From Leptolyngbyaceae cyanobacterium (GTDB lineage Bacteria; Cyanobacteriota; Cyanobacteriia; Cyanobacteriales; Aerosakkonemataceae), in NCBI GenBank assembly GCA_036703985.1, contig DATNQN010000035.1, positions 36,701-100,700 on the forward strand: a stretch of 64,000 nt of DNA, written 5' to 3'. Below are positions 35,593 to 43,592 of the stretch, piece after piece; positions within the stretch are counted from its first letter, which is position 1, and each line of letters begins with the position of its first letter. The translations under genes and the position numbers were made by a program. Under the pieces are notes generated by a model. The model was not told where the DNA came from. It did not search any database and was given only the letters and a program-made list of their open reading frames with translations.

Positions 35593-36832
35593 TTGAATAA
35601 ATTGTATCTAAATATAACAAAGTTTGTAATAAAACGTTAGCGCCTTGACTGCATTGTTCTGGCGAAGTATATTCTTCTTGCGAGTGGCTAATTCCTCTCG
35701 TACTAGGTACAAAAATCATCCCCATATCAGTGATTTTACCAAGTTCTTGTGCATCATGACCTGCTCGGCTCGGTAGATGATAATAACTTAATTTTAATTG
35801 TTGACAAACTTGCGCGATCGCATCTTTAATTTCCGGTTTAGCTAAAGTTGGTTGCACCCGCAAAGTCGGCTGCATGATGATTTTCGTTTGCGTATTGGCC
35901 GCAATAATTGATATTTGCTTTTGCAAATTTATCAATAAATTATATATATTATATGGATAAAGATCGCGCACATCTAGACTCATTTCTACTTTTCCCGGTA
36001 CGATATTAGCAGCATTCGGCCAAACGTTAAAAGAACCTACAGTTGCTACCATATTTCCCTGTCTACTTTTTGCTAAATCATGCACCGCTAATACTACTTG
36101 AGAAGCGGCAACTAACGCATCCTTTCTAAGTTCCATCGGCGTAGTTCCGGCATGATTTGCGCTACCATTAACGGCGATCGTAAATCTGTTTTGTCCGACA
36201 ATTCCCTCTACTATTCCTATTTGTTTGCCAGTCCTTTCTAGCACTCCTCCTTGTTCGACGTGCAACTCTACATAAGCAGCAATTTCCGATTTACTGCGTT
36301 GTGCTGTTTTAACTTGTTCCCAATTCCCACCAATCCATTCTAAACAAGTTTGAATTGCCGTCCCATCATCGCGTCGATAATATTCTGCATTATCACCCAG
36401 ATTACCAGACATCGCCTTAGCACCGAACATTTTGCTTTCTTCATCCGTAAATACAATTACTTCTAAAGGATGAATTAGTTTGATATTATTTTCTTTCAAA
36501 ATCTGGGCAATTTCAATCCCAGCTAAAACCCCAAGCGTTCCATCATAACGCCCACCAGACGGAACGGTATCGATATGGGAACCTGTTGCTAAAGCAGGGG
36601 CTTTTTCTACTCGTCCCGGATAAGTGCCGATAATGTTACCAGCCGCATCAATTCTCACCTGCATACCAGCTTCAGACATCCATGTTTTAATCAAATCACG
36701 CGCTTGCAAATCTTCCAGACTGTAAGCAATGCGACAAACTCCTCCATTAGGTAGTTTGCCGATTTCTGCTAATTGAGAAATGCGGTTGTTTAGCCGTTCT
36801 TGATTTACTGATAAAAGTGGATTTACTGCCAT
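35588..36832 (-). CDS. M20-family ureide amidohydrolase (allantoate amidohydrolase / N-carbamoyl amino acid hydrolase type)
   Basis: A 414-residue zinc hydrolase of the HyuC/AllC group. Metal ligands His86 and Asp97 (GSHIDTVPSGGRYDG), Glu130-Glu131 (TDEES), a later His in YVELHVEQG and the C-terminal His of SRAGHDAQEL are in place; PSTRGISHSQEEYT near the end is the family signature. Allantoate, ureidoglycolate or ureidoglycine amidohydrolase activity is expected from the surrounding allantoin genes. The exact member cannot be told by motif, since carbamoyl amino acid hydrolases look the same. Cytosolic. Confidence 0.85.
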   Translation of the reverse strand: MAVNPLLSVNQERLNNRISQLAEIGKLPNGGVCRIAYSLEDLQARDLIKTWMSEAGMQVRIDAAGNIIGTYPGRVEKAPALATGSHIDTVPSGGRYDGTLGVLAGIEIAQILKENNIKLIHPLEVIVFTDEESKMFGAKAMSGNLGDNAEYYRRDDGTAIQTCLEWIGGNWEQVKTAQRSKSEIAAYVELHVEQGGVLERTGKQIGIVEGIVGQNRFTIAVNGSANHAGTTPMELRKDALVAASQVVLAVHDLAKSRQGNMVATVGSFNVWPNAANIVPGKVEMSLDVRDLYPYNIYNLLINLQKQISIIAANTQTKIIMQPTLRVQPTLAKPEIKDAIAQVCQQLKLSYYHLPSRAGHDAQELGKITDMGMIFVPSTRGISHSQEEYTSPEQCSQGANVLLQTLLYLDTIYST

Positions 36833-36943
36833 AGCTGAAAATAGAATTAGTTAGATAATTTTAATCTACAGACAAACGAATGAGATCTAAAAATTAGTTT
36901 CTAAACTTGGACAAAAATGATATTAATTATAAAGGTAAATGAG

Positions 36944-37348
36944 ATGAATGAAAATAACATGGAATCAAAACGTTTTTTCATTTGCGGTTCTGCCTTAAGA
37001 GGACAACCAGACCACCAAAATCTGCAATCTGCCAAGTTTATTAAAGAGGCAGTTACCCAGCCAAAATATCGAATTCACGCTGTAGAAAATAATTGGCATC
37101 CCGCTATTTATGAAGTGGCAGAAGGGGGGATTGCGATTCCGGGTGAGGTGTACGAATTGACATCGGAACAGTATGATTATTTGCTTTCTACTGAACCTCC
37201 TAATTTATATGCAGGTAAGGTTGTTTTGACAGATGGGGAAGAAGTTACTGCTATGTTATACCCGCAAGAGTTAGTTGAGCAATATCAATGGCCAGATATT
37301 TCTCATTTTGGCGGTTGGGCAGCTTATAAAAAGTCAAAAACTTTATAA
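36944..37348 (+). CDS. Stand-alone homologue of the allophanate hydrolase C-terminal domain (GGCT-like)
   Basis: About 134 residues. The opening FFICGSALRGQPDHQNL, the middle AIPGEVYELTSEQYDYLL and the end DISHFGGWAAYKK match the C-terminal domain of allophanate hydrolase (AtzF), a gamma-glutamylcyclotransferase-like fold, here without the amidase domain. In AtzF this domain completes decarboxylation after the amidase step. The start is set at 36944 because AAAGG lies eight bases upstream; ATG at 36917 and 36959 are alternatives. It is divergent from the M20 amidohydrolase and convergent with PuuE, so a part in the ureide pathway is likely but the substrate is unknown. Confidence 0.75.
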   Translation: MNENNMESKRFFICGSALRGQPDHQNLQSAKFIKEAVTQPKYRIHAVENNWHPAIYEVAEGGIAIPGEVYELTSEQYDYLLSTEPPNLYAGKVVLTDGEEVTAMLYPQELVEQYQWPDISHFGGWAAYKKSKTL

Positions 37349-37382
37349 TCTTGTAGTAACGCACCGAAAACTTGACGCAAAT

Positions 37383-37411
37383 GGTGCGTTACGGCTATTG
37401 CCTAACGCACC
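37383..37411. repeat. GGTGCGTTA...TAACGCACC palindrome, copy 2
   Basis: Same unit as 20280-20306, with a different centre and the same CCTACAA tail. It lies between two convergent genes and could end both transcripts. Confidence 0.65.
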
Positions 37412-37437
37412 CTACAATGTAATGTATAATATTTAAT

Positions 37438-38355
37438 TTATTTTGGTTGATATGGATGATGTTCGATCCAATGTTCTGCTATATCAATTCGGCGACAAAT
37501 CCACACTTTATCGTGACTTTGTACGTAATCTAAAAATCTGGCTAAGGCAGCAGTTCTGCCGGGTCGTCCGGCTAATCTAGTATGCAATCCAACTGACATC
37601 ATTTTCGGTGCTGTTTCCCCTTCTGCGTAGAGAAAATCAAAGGCATCTTTTAAATAAGTAAAAAAGTCATCGCCGCTATTAAATCCGGGGGCAACGGAAA
37701 ATTTCATGTCATTATTATCTAGTGTATATGGTATGACTAAATGAGGTTTTCCTTCTACTTCTACCCAATAAGGTAAATCATCATTATAAACATCGGAATC
37801 ATAGAGAAAACCGCCTTCTTCTACGATTAAACGACGGGTATTTAAACTGGGTGCGTAACGACAATACCACCCTAAAGGACGACTTCCGGTAGTTTTTTCT
37901 AGAGATTTAATTGCCATTTGAATATGTTCGCGTTCTTCTTGTTCACTTAATAAGTGATAGCCAATCCATCGCCAACCGTGACAACAGATATCGTATCCAG
38001 CTTCCACGATCGCTTTTGCTGCTTCTGGGTTGCGCTCCAAGGCCAGTGCAGCACCAAAAACGGTAATTTTGATGTCACGATCGGCAAACAGTCGCATCAG
38101 CCGCCAAAATCCCGCTCGACTACCGTATTCATACACCGATTCGACGATTAAATCGCGATTTCCCGGCCCCATTGACGCGCCGGGAACTTCCCATAAATAA
38201 GTTTCGGAATGGTTATCGCCATCGGGGATAGAATATTCCGAACCTTCTTCATAATTCATGACAATTTGTAAAGCAATCCGTGCATCTCCCGGCCATTTTG
38301 GATGGGGTGGATTGGCACCGTAACCAATCATGTCGCGGGGATAAACTGTAGTCAT
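37438..38355 (-). CDS. puuE: Allantoinase PuuE (polysaccharide-deacetylase fold)
   Basis: A 305-residue enzyme opening allantoin to allantoate without metal dependence of the classical AllB type. The N-terminus YPRDMIGYGANPPHPKWPG and IALQIVMNYEEGSEY are diagnostic for the PuuE branch of the NodB family, as is WEVPGASMGPGNRDL. FGAALALERNPEAAKAIVEAG and CCHGWRW complete the core. It is divergent from the urate oxidase gene with a 93-base shared promoter region, so both are probably controlled together. Cytosolic. Confidence 0.93.
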   Translation of the reverse strand: MTTVYPRDMIGYGANPPHPKWPGDARIALQIVMNYEEGSEYSIPDGDNHSETYLWEVPGASMGPGNRDLIVESVYEYGSRAGFWRLMRLFADRDIKITVFGAALALERNPEAAKAIVEAGYDICCHGWRWIGYHLLSEQEEREHIQMAIKSLEKTTGSRPLGWYCRYAPSLNTRRLIVEEGGFLYDSDVYNDDLPYWVEVEGKPHLVIPYTLDNNDMKFSVAPGFNSGDDFFTYLKDAFDFLYAEGETAPKMMSVGLHTRLAGRPGRTAALARFLDYVQSHDKVWICRRIDIAEHWIEHHPYQPK

Positions 38356-38448
38356 GGTAACTTCCTATTTTGTGATTTCTGTTACAGTTGTTTGATAGAA
38401 TTTTTTGAGATCTTTTTAATCTTATCAATCTAAAATCAGAAAATTGCT

Positions 38449-39369
38449 ATGAAATATGAAATTAGTTACGGTAAAGAACAAGTTACGCTTTATCGCACTT
38501 ATGGTAAACCGATGTCGGGATTAACGAGAATTCCCGAATCGGCATTTATTGGTAAAGACAATACATTGTTTGCCGTGGATGTTGGGGTGGAGGTATTTGG
38601 GGATAATTTCCTACCAGCTTATACGGAAGGTGATAATCGAAATGTGGTTGCTACGGATACGATGAAAAATTTTGTTTTGAAAAATGCGATCGCATACGAT
38701 GATTCTACCCTGGAAGGTTTCCTTTATATTCTGGGCCAGCAGTTTTTGGCGACTTATCCCCAAATGTCTTCCTTGCGAATTACTGGAAAGGAACAACCGT
38801 TTGTAGCGGCTTCTGTTCCGCAAAATGGCGAATTTGTAGATAGCAATGTTTTGTTTAGTAGGTCGCATGATGATTTTGCGATCGCCACTTTATATATTAA
38901 CCGTAATGGAGGCCGGATCGAGGTAACTTCTCACGAATGCGGACGAGTAGGACTACAGTTAATTAAGATTACTGGAAGTTCTTTTGCAAGTTTCGATCGC
39001 GATCGATATACTACATTACCAGAAGTCAAGGATCGCCCCCTATTTATCTATCTGGATGTCTTCTGGAAATATGGGGATGTGCAGAATGCGATCGATCCAG
39101 ACTTATCCCAATACATCGCACCCGAACAAGTACGCGATTTAATCCAAGTTGTTTTCCATGAATTTGTCAGTCAATCTATTCAGCATCTCATCAATGAAAT
39201 GGGAACTAGATTACTAAATCGTTTCCCCCAAATGGCAGAAGTTTCCTTCAGTGCTCAAAACCGTCTTTGGGATACCGCATTTGCATCGGAAAATAACGAA
39301 AAAATCAAAGTTTATTGCGATCCGCGTCCTCCCTATGGAATGATTAAATTAACAATAACTAGAGATTAA
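38449..39369 (+). CDS. Urate oxidase (uricase)
   Basis: A 306-residue cofactor-free oxidase turning urate into 5-hydroxyisourate. [14 protein letters not shown] opens the first T-fold domain, Thr69 in [10 protein letters not shown] is the catalytic threonine, and [12 protein letters not shown] and the C-terminal [15 protein letters not shown] match the second half. It is the first gene of a run with HIU hydrolase (8 bases later) and OHCU decarboxylase. It is a stand-alone uricase, unlike Bacillus PucL, which carries a fused decarboxylase. Confidence 0.93.
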   Translation: MKYEISYGKEQVTLYRTYGKPMSGLTRIPESAFIGKDNTLFAVDVGVEVFGDNFLPAYTEGDNRNVVATDTMKNFVLKNAIAYDDSTLEGFLYILGQQFLATYPQMSSLRITGKEQPFVAASVPQNGEFVDSNVLFSRSHDDFAIATLYINRNGGRIEVTSHECGRVGLQLIKITGSSFASFDRDRYTTLPEVKDRPLFIYLDVFWKYGDVQNAIDPDLSQYIAPEQVRDLIQVVFHEFVSQSIQHLINEMGTRLLNRFPQMAEVSFSAQNRLWDTAFASENNEKIKVYCDPRPPYGMIKLTITRD

Positions 39370-39377
39370 TTAAATAT

Positions 39378-39740
39378 ATGACAGGTAAACTCACTACTCA
39401 CGTACTCGATACCGCACAAGGTATTCCCGCCACTAATATGGAAATCGAATTGTGGTTTCTTACTCCCCACGAAGGTGACAGAATATTACTTAAAACAGTG
39501 CATACAAATAAAGACGGACGCACCGATGCACCGCTACTTTCGGAAGGTGAGTTAGAAGTGGGTATTTACGAGTTAATTTTTGATGTGGGGGAATACTTTA
39601 CCGCACAATCAATTAAAACTCCTCAACCACATTTTCTCGATCGCGTTCCGGTGCGTTTTGGAATTGCAGATATTCACGCAAATTATCACGTACCGTTATT
39701 GGTTTCGCCTTGGTCTTATAGTACTTATCGTGGGAGTTAA
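39378..39740 (+). CDS. 5-hydroxyisourate hydrolase (transthyretin-like)
   Basis: A 120-residue protein. [13 protein letters not shown] gives the first catalytic His (His8), the RVPVRFGI region the conserved Arg, [13 protein letters not shown] the second His, and the C-terminus ends YRGS, the signature that separates HIU hydrolases from transthyretin. It hydrolyses 5-hydroxyisourate to OHCU. Eight bases after uricase, so it is co-transcribed. Confidence 0.95.
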   Translation: MTGKLTTHVLDTAQGIPATNMEIELWFLTPHEGDRILLKTVHTNKDGRTDAPLLSEGELEVGIYELIFDVGEYFTAQSIKTPQPHFLDRVPVRFGIADIHANYHVPLLVSPWSYSTYRGS

Positions 39741-39751
39741 TAAGGTTTATA

Positions 39752-39820
39752 TTTAACCGCAGATATCAGCAGATGAACAAAGATGAATGCAGATATAAGC
39801 TACGCAAATGAATGCAGATG
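39752..39820. repeat. Degraded ACAGATG repeat, copy 4
   Basis: ACCGCAGATATCAGCAGATG followed by AACAAAGATGAATGCAGAT units. It is a diverged relative of the copies at 860, 7637 and 11317, and sits inside the uricase operon. Confidence 0.6.
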
Positions 39821-39846
39821 TTGATTATAATTTAGGTTGAGAATAT

Positions 39847-40338
39847 ATGGTAATGAAATATCAAATATCTGAAATTAATAAACTGAGTCAGCAAGATTTT
39901 GTGGCGGTTTTGGGTGGGATTTTTGAAGATTCGCCTTGGATAGCTGTAAGGGGTTATGGTAAGCGACCTTTTGCGGATTTGTTATCTTTGCATCAGGCTA
40001 TGGTGGGAGTAGTGGGAGAGGCAAGTTTGGCGGAAAAATTAGCACTAATTCGGGCGCATCCGGATTTGGGAAGTAAAGTTAAAATGAGCGAATCTTCAGT
40101 GCAAGAACAAGCTGGTGCTGGATTAGATAGGTTAAGTGGTGAAGAGTACGAACGATTTCAGTTGTTAAATAAAAGATATAAGGATAAATTTGGTTTTCCT
40201 TTTATTATTGCGGTGAAAAATCATACTAAAGAAAGTATTTTAGATGCGTTTTCGATGCGGTTGGAAAATAGTAGGGAAGTGGAAATAGAACGGGCTTTGC
40301 AGGAAATTTATCAAATTGCTTGGTTTCGTTTACAGTAA
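39847..40338 (+). CDS. uraD: OHCU decarboxylase
   Basis: A 163-residue helical enzyme that decarboxylates 2-oxo-4-hydroxy-4-carboxy-5-ureidoimidazoline to S-allantoin. The catalytic His71 is in LIRAHPDLGSK, and the usual SEYERF-like and NKRYKDKFGFPFIIAV segments follow. It completes the urate-to-allantoin route with the two genes before it. The ATG at 39847 or 39853 could be the start. A 106-base spacer with a degraded repeat separates it from the HIU hydrolase. Confidence 0.95.
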   Translation: MVMKYQISEINKLSQQDFVAVLGGIFEDSPWIAVRGYGKRPFADLLSLHQAMVGVVGEASLAEKLALIRAHPDLGSKVKMSESSVQEQAGAGLDRLSGEEYERFQLLNKRYKDKFGFPFIIAVKNHTKESILDAFSMRLENSREVEIERALQEIYQIAWFRLQ

Positions 40339-40366
40339 GTTTTTATCCTGTCAGGCGTTAAAATCA

Positions 40367-41305
40367 TTAGTTCCATTTTTCTATAGTTGGTCTATATAGC
40401 CAGTGATTAATTTTTTCTTCATTGACAAAACCTTTTAATGATGGATCTGGCCAAATATGTATTTTTTCCAAACATTGTAGTTCTGTTGCTGCTGTTTCAA
40501 TAAATTCCCATTGTTTGATAAATGTTTCAGCCCAAGATTTTTTAGTCATAATTGACTTAGCAAAATCTAAACCTGCTGCTAACATCCTTTGACCATTTGA
40601 TCCTCTGGCATTAATTGGCTCCCAAAATATTAATTCTGGATTAATTTGCATAAATTTATCTAAATTAAATCTAAAGTCATCTAAAGTCATCATAGGAGGA
40701 GTTGGTGCCATTGCTACATATAAACGGCAATTCTCTTTATATGCCTTTTCTAAAGTTTTATATCTATCGGAAGACAAAGGTGCTTGTGGTTCTATTTTCT
40801 TTAGTAATTCATCGTTGATGCAAGGAATACTCATTCCTAATGTAATATTAGGATTAACGAGAATATCTAAATCATTTGGCCACAGTAAACCCCGAGTTAA
40901 AATCCTAATTTTTTTATTGTGTTTAATTAAAACTTTAATGGTTTGACGAGTGATTTCTGCTATTTGTTTATTTTGATAAGGATCGGTTCCCGAACAAAGC
41001 AAAACAACTCCTTTACCTGGGTCTGTATTTTCCCATTTTCTTTTCCTTGCCAAAACTTGGTCTAATTTTTGAGGAATTCCCTCTCGAACAAAAAGGTATT
41101 TTCCCCAGTCTAGTTGAGGATTGTTTACACCTTTTTGATGTAGTTTTTTTTGTTGTGTTCTAATACTCGGAGTTGAGGGAACATAACAAAAGGTACATCC
41201 ATGAAGGCAACCGGATGCTAGGTTAACAACATAGTCACATAGACCTTTTTTATTTAAAGCACTCTTTTGGAGTGGATTGGCTATATTTTCTGTTCCAGTA
41301 AGCAT
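40367..41305 (-). CDS. Radical SAM protein (spore photoproduct lyase-like), partner of TcmP
   Basis: A 312-residue protein with the [4Fe-4S]/SAM motif C-x3-C-x2-C at Cys33, Cys37 and Cys40 (GCLHGCTFCY). Later segments (GVVLLCSGTDPYQ; LTRGLLWPNDLDIL; GMSIPCINDELLKKIEPQAP) resemble the SplB/Rv2578c-like radical SAM group. It is six bases downstream of a TcmP gene and surely co-transcribed. In family descriptions TcmP accompanies proteins with this same three-Cys motif. The substrate is unknown. Codon use is more AT-rich than in the flanking purine genes, suggesting acquisition. Confidence 0.8.
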   Translation of the reverse strand: MLTGTENIANPLQKSALNKKGLCDYVVNLASGCLHGCTFCYVPSTPSIRTQQKKLHQKGVNNPQLDWGKYLFVREGIPQKLDQVLARKRKWENTDPGKGVVLLCSGTDPYQNKQIAEITRQTIKVLIKHNKKIRILTRGLLWPNDLDILVNPNITLGMSIPCINDELLKKIEPQAPLSSDRYKTLEKAYKENCRLYVAMAPTPPMMTLDDFRFNLDKFMQINPELIFWEPINARGSNGQRMLAAGLDFAKSIMTKKSWAETFIKQWEFIETAATELQCLEKIHIWPDPSLKGFVNEEKINHWLYRPTIEKWN

Positions 41306-41311
41306 AATTAA

Positions 41312-42640
41312 TTACCTTTGAATAAAATTTCTTAAATCAAATAATTTTTGTTGATATGATTTTCTAATTATATCAGAATTTTGTAATTCTGCCTTGTCTG
41401 TGATTTTTATTATTTTAGCCTTCCTAAAAATTTCTATTTCTTTAGCATCTTGTAAAAATTGAAGGTATTTACAATAATGTTTTCTGGTAGCGGGATTGAA
41501 TTCCATTGTTTTTTCACAAATCATTTTAAATGAAATACCATCAGGATTTTTATTTATTAAATAATCAATATCTTTGCTAAGCCTATTAAGGCAACTAGTT
41601 TCACTATCTTCATTAATATTTAACTCCAGCTTTAACTGATTTTCTTCATAAAATAATGCAGATTTAAAACCAAATCCATAAATATCATAATGATACTGAT
41701 AATTTAAATTATTGAAACTCCAACTTCCATCTTTCATTACTTCTAATGCTCTAAGATGACTACAAATATGAACCAAATAATATAATACTCTATGGTCATT
41801 TTTAGGCATCATAGCAAATGTAATTATCTTTTTGGCATTACCTCTATCTCGAAACAATCTCATTAATTCATTTCTAAACTCTGCTTGTTCTCCGAATGTA
41901 TCCAAATTTTTAAAATGATTAATATCAAAGTAGCCATCTGTTTCGAGTATTTTTTCAAAAGTTGTTCTGCCCGTCCATTTAGGATCGTAAATAAATCTTT
42001 TAATAAAATCAATCATAAATGTATAAATAATCTCTGACTTATTAAGAGAATTTATTATTGTTCTAAAACTTTCCATAGATACATCAGACCATCCATAAGG
42101 ATCAAGAAAAAATAAAGAGTGTCCTTTTCTTTGTTCGGCTTCATGAACACAGTAATTAACCTTATTCTCAAATTCATCACAAATAAATACACACTGTTCT
42201 GTTCGTCTACCTATTCCTTTAGGAAATTCAGTTGTAAAAGTATGTGGTTCTTCATCCGATAACTGTCCAAATCCTGCTTGGAACATCGCAACATTTTTAA
42301 GACATTCTAAATGCTCTTTGTTTTTATCTATAAAAATAAATTTTACGTTTAAAGGATAAGTCCTTTCGGATTTTAAATAACCTGTTCTAACCGCATTAAT
42401 TAAGCGAATAGGTGAACCATAGCAAGTATTTTGTGATTCTCGCTGATTATAAACACCACCTCCACAAAAACCATCAACAAATGTAAAGGTATCAGTTCCA
42501 CGAGGAAACACTTTCCCGTAAAGCGTACAAATTAAATCAGTAACATATTGCTCTATTAATAAATGCTTAGTTTTAGTATGAGGTTCAATATCAGGAATTG
42601 TTTGACCATCAGCAGACCATTTAGTATCAGAACTACTCAT
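41312..42640 (-). CDS. tcmP: Three-Cys-motif partner protein TcmP
   Basis: A 442-residue protein. HTKTKHLLIEQYV near residue 21, TFVDGFCGGGVYN and YGSPIRLINAV match the TcmP family pattern (HTxxKH, then VDGFAGxGxY, then GSPI), a Rossmann-like methyltransferase-type fold. FLDPYGWSDVSMESF fits the later conserved part. The C-terminal ~100 residues look like a winged-helix region. The function is not established; the constant partner is a three-Cys (radical SAM-like) protein, here the next gene. It is AT-rich and in an accessory patch next to HicAB. Confidence 0.75.
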   Translation of the reverse strand: MSSSDTKWSADGQTIPDIEPHTKTKHLLIEQYVTDLICTLYGKVFPRGTDTFTFVDGFCGGGVYNQRESQNTCYGSPIRLINAVRTGYLKSERTYPLNVKFIFIDKNKEHLECLKNVAMFQAGFGQLSDEEPHTFTTEFPKGIGRRTEQCVFICDEFENKVNYCVHEAEQRKGHSLFFLDPYGWSDVSMESFRTIINSLNKSEIIYTFMIDFIKRFIYDPKWTGRTTFEKILETDGYFDINHFKNLDTFGEQAEFRNELMRLFRDRGNAKKIITFAMMPKNDHRVLYYLVHICSHLRALEVMKDGSWSFNNLNYQYHYDIYGFGFKSALFYEENQLKLELNINEDSETSCLNRLSKDIDYLINKNPDGISFKMICEKTMEFNPATRKHYCKYLQFLQDAKEIEIFRKAKIIKITDKAELQNSDIIRKSYQQKLFDLRNFIQR

Positions 42641-42691
42641 TGTTTATACTCCTTGAATAATTGCTATATTTTTAATAGACATGACTAATTT

Positions 42692-42794
42692 TCATTGTCG
42701 CCACTTAGCAAAAGCAGCAACTACATCCTCGTCGCTGGCGAAGTCACCCGCATCCGTCTGTCGCAAACCTTCTTTGATATGGTCTAGCTGCCAC
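42692..42794 (-). pseudogene. Remnant of a ParD/CopG-like antitoxin C-terminus
   Basis: The minus strand from 42794 to the stop at 42692 reads WQLDHIKEGLRQTDAGDF, then ASDEDVVAAFAKWRQ. This is the typical end of a ribbon-helix-helix antitoxin (hIxEGLxxxDAGxxxSdEeV). An in-frame TAG just upstream removes the rest, and no toxin gene follows. Confidence 0.5.
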
Positions 42795-42837
42795 TAGTAT
42801 ACTTGCAGGTAAGAGTCGATCGCTTCGTTGAGTGGGG

Positions 42838-42882
42838 AAGTGCGAGACGCGCTACGCGCAGGCTACGCCAACGCGCTTTCCC
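42838..42882. repeat. GACGCGCTACGCG dispersed repeat
   Basis: GTGCGAGACGCGCTACGCGC is followed by AGGCTACGCCAACGCGCTT: two overlapping GC-rich palindromes in AT-rich surroundings. It is of a type seen scattered in cyanobacterial genomes, and there is one copy in this window. Confidence 0.5.
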
Positions 42883-42903
42883 AAACATATCCACAATTCT
42901 TAA

Positions 42904-43125
42904 TTAACCCACAACTGCTGCTATTTCCACATATTCGCATTCAGTAGTTGGTTCGGGAATAGGTAAACCATCTTCTTGCATTCCTTCTAAATGAAATTCG
43001 ATCGCTTCTTGAATATTTTGTTTCGCTTCTTCTATAGTATCGCCAACGCTGACGCACCCAGGTAAATCAGGAACGTAAGCGGAATAATTACCTTCTGCTT
43101 TTTCAATTATTACAGCGTAACGCAT
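42904..43125 (-). CDS. hicB: HicB-type antitoxin
   Basis: A 73-residue protein with the HicB RNase H-like core: MRYAVIIEKAEGNYSAYVPDLPGC and the helix EAKQNIQEAIEFHLEGM. It has no DNA-binding C-terminal domain, as in short HicB proteins. It overlaps hicA by one base (ATGA junction), with toxin first, so translation is coupled. It neutralises the mRNA interferase HicA. Confidence 0.92.
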   Translation of the reverse strand: MRYAVIIEKAEGNYSAYVPDLPGCVSVGDTIEEAKQNIQEAIEFHLEGMQEDGLPIPEPTTECEYVEIAAVVG

Positions 43126-43316
43126 TATTCATTCTCCAATTGAGCTTGTTTCCAAATACTCATAAGTGTGCCAATAGCTAAATCTTTAGAAGGTTTACCT
43201 GGAACTGTGACTGTTACTAATTTAGTTGGATGCTTGAATTGGCGGTGACTTCCTTTTGTTCTGGCTAAATACCATCCATCCGCTTCTAATCTTTCTATCA
43301 CCTCACGCACCTTCAT
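43125..43316 (-). CDS. hicA: HicA-type toxin (mRNA interferase)
   Basis: A 63-residue double-stranded-RNA-binding-fold toxin. KVREVIERLEADGWYLARTKGSHRQF includes the catalytic His24 in GSHRQF, and VTVPGKPSKDLAIGTLMSI ends the fold. The active-site His is present, so the toxin is probably functional. A decayed second copy of the hicA/hicB junction lies at 43471-43559. Confidence 0.92.
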   Translation of the reverse strand: MKVREVIERLEADGWYLARTKGSHRQFKHPTKLVTVTVPGKPSKDLAIGTLMSIWKQAQLENE

Positions 43317-43345
43317 TCAAATTACCTCAAAAATAGATAGTTTAG

Positions 43346-43412
43346 GCAGGGCGGGTTTTGAAAGAGAGTAAAACGGTTGTATATCAAGCACTCTAACTAA
43401 ACCCGCCCCTAC
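43346..43412. repeat. GGCGGGTTT inverted repeat
   Basis: CAGGGCGGGTTTT and AAACCCGCCCCTAC enclose about 40 bases. A small palindromic spacer element, possibly MITE-derived, upstream of hicA. Confidence 0.45.
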
Positions 43413-43470
43413 AAATCTACTTTCGTTTTTTCACGCTTACCTACTTATTACTATTTTATATGTTGGATTG

Positions 43471-43559
43471 ACCTTGCTTTTTCAATTACCACAGTGTAAC
43501 GGATTATTCATCATCTTACTGATTTCTAAATACTTCTAGTTCTCCTAATAGCTAAATTT
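43471..43559 (-). pseudogene. Decayed copy of the hicA/hicB junction
   Basis: GCTTTTTCAATTACCACAGT at 43476 parallels GCTTTTTCAATTATTACAGC at 43100 in hicB. The similarity runs on through GTAACGNATTATTCAT, CCAAATACT/CTAAATACT and CCAATAGCTAAAT/CTAATAGCTAAAT, with indels. It therefore holds the start of a hicB and the end of a hicA on the minus strand, now without open frames. Confidence 0.6.
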
Positions 43560-43592
43560 GTCATAATTAAATTATTGCGCTCGGAGAATGGT

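Noticed and set aside
38356..38448. NtcA-binding site between puuE and uricase
   Set aside because: No GTA-N8-TAC could be found in the spacer by eye, so nitrogen control through NtcA is not claimed.
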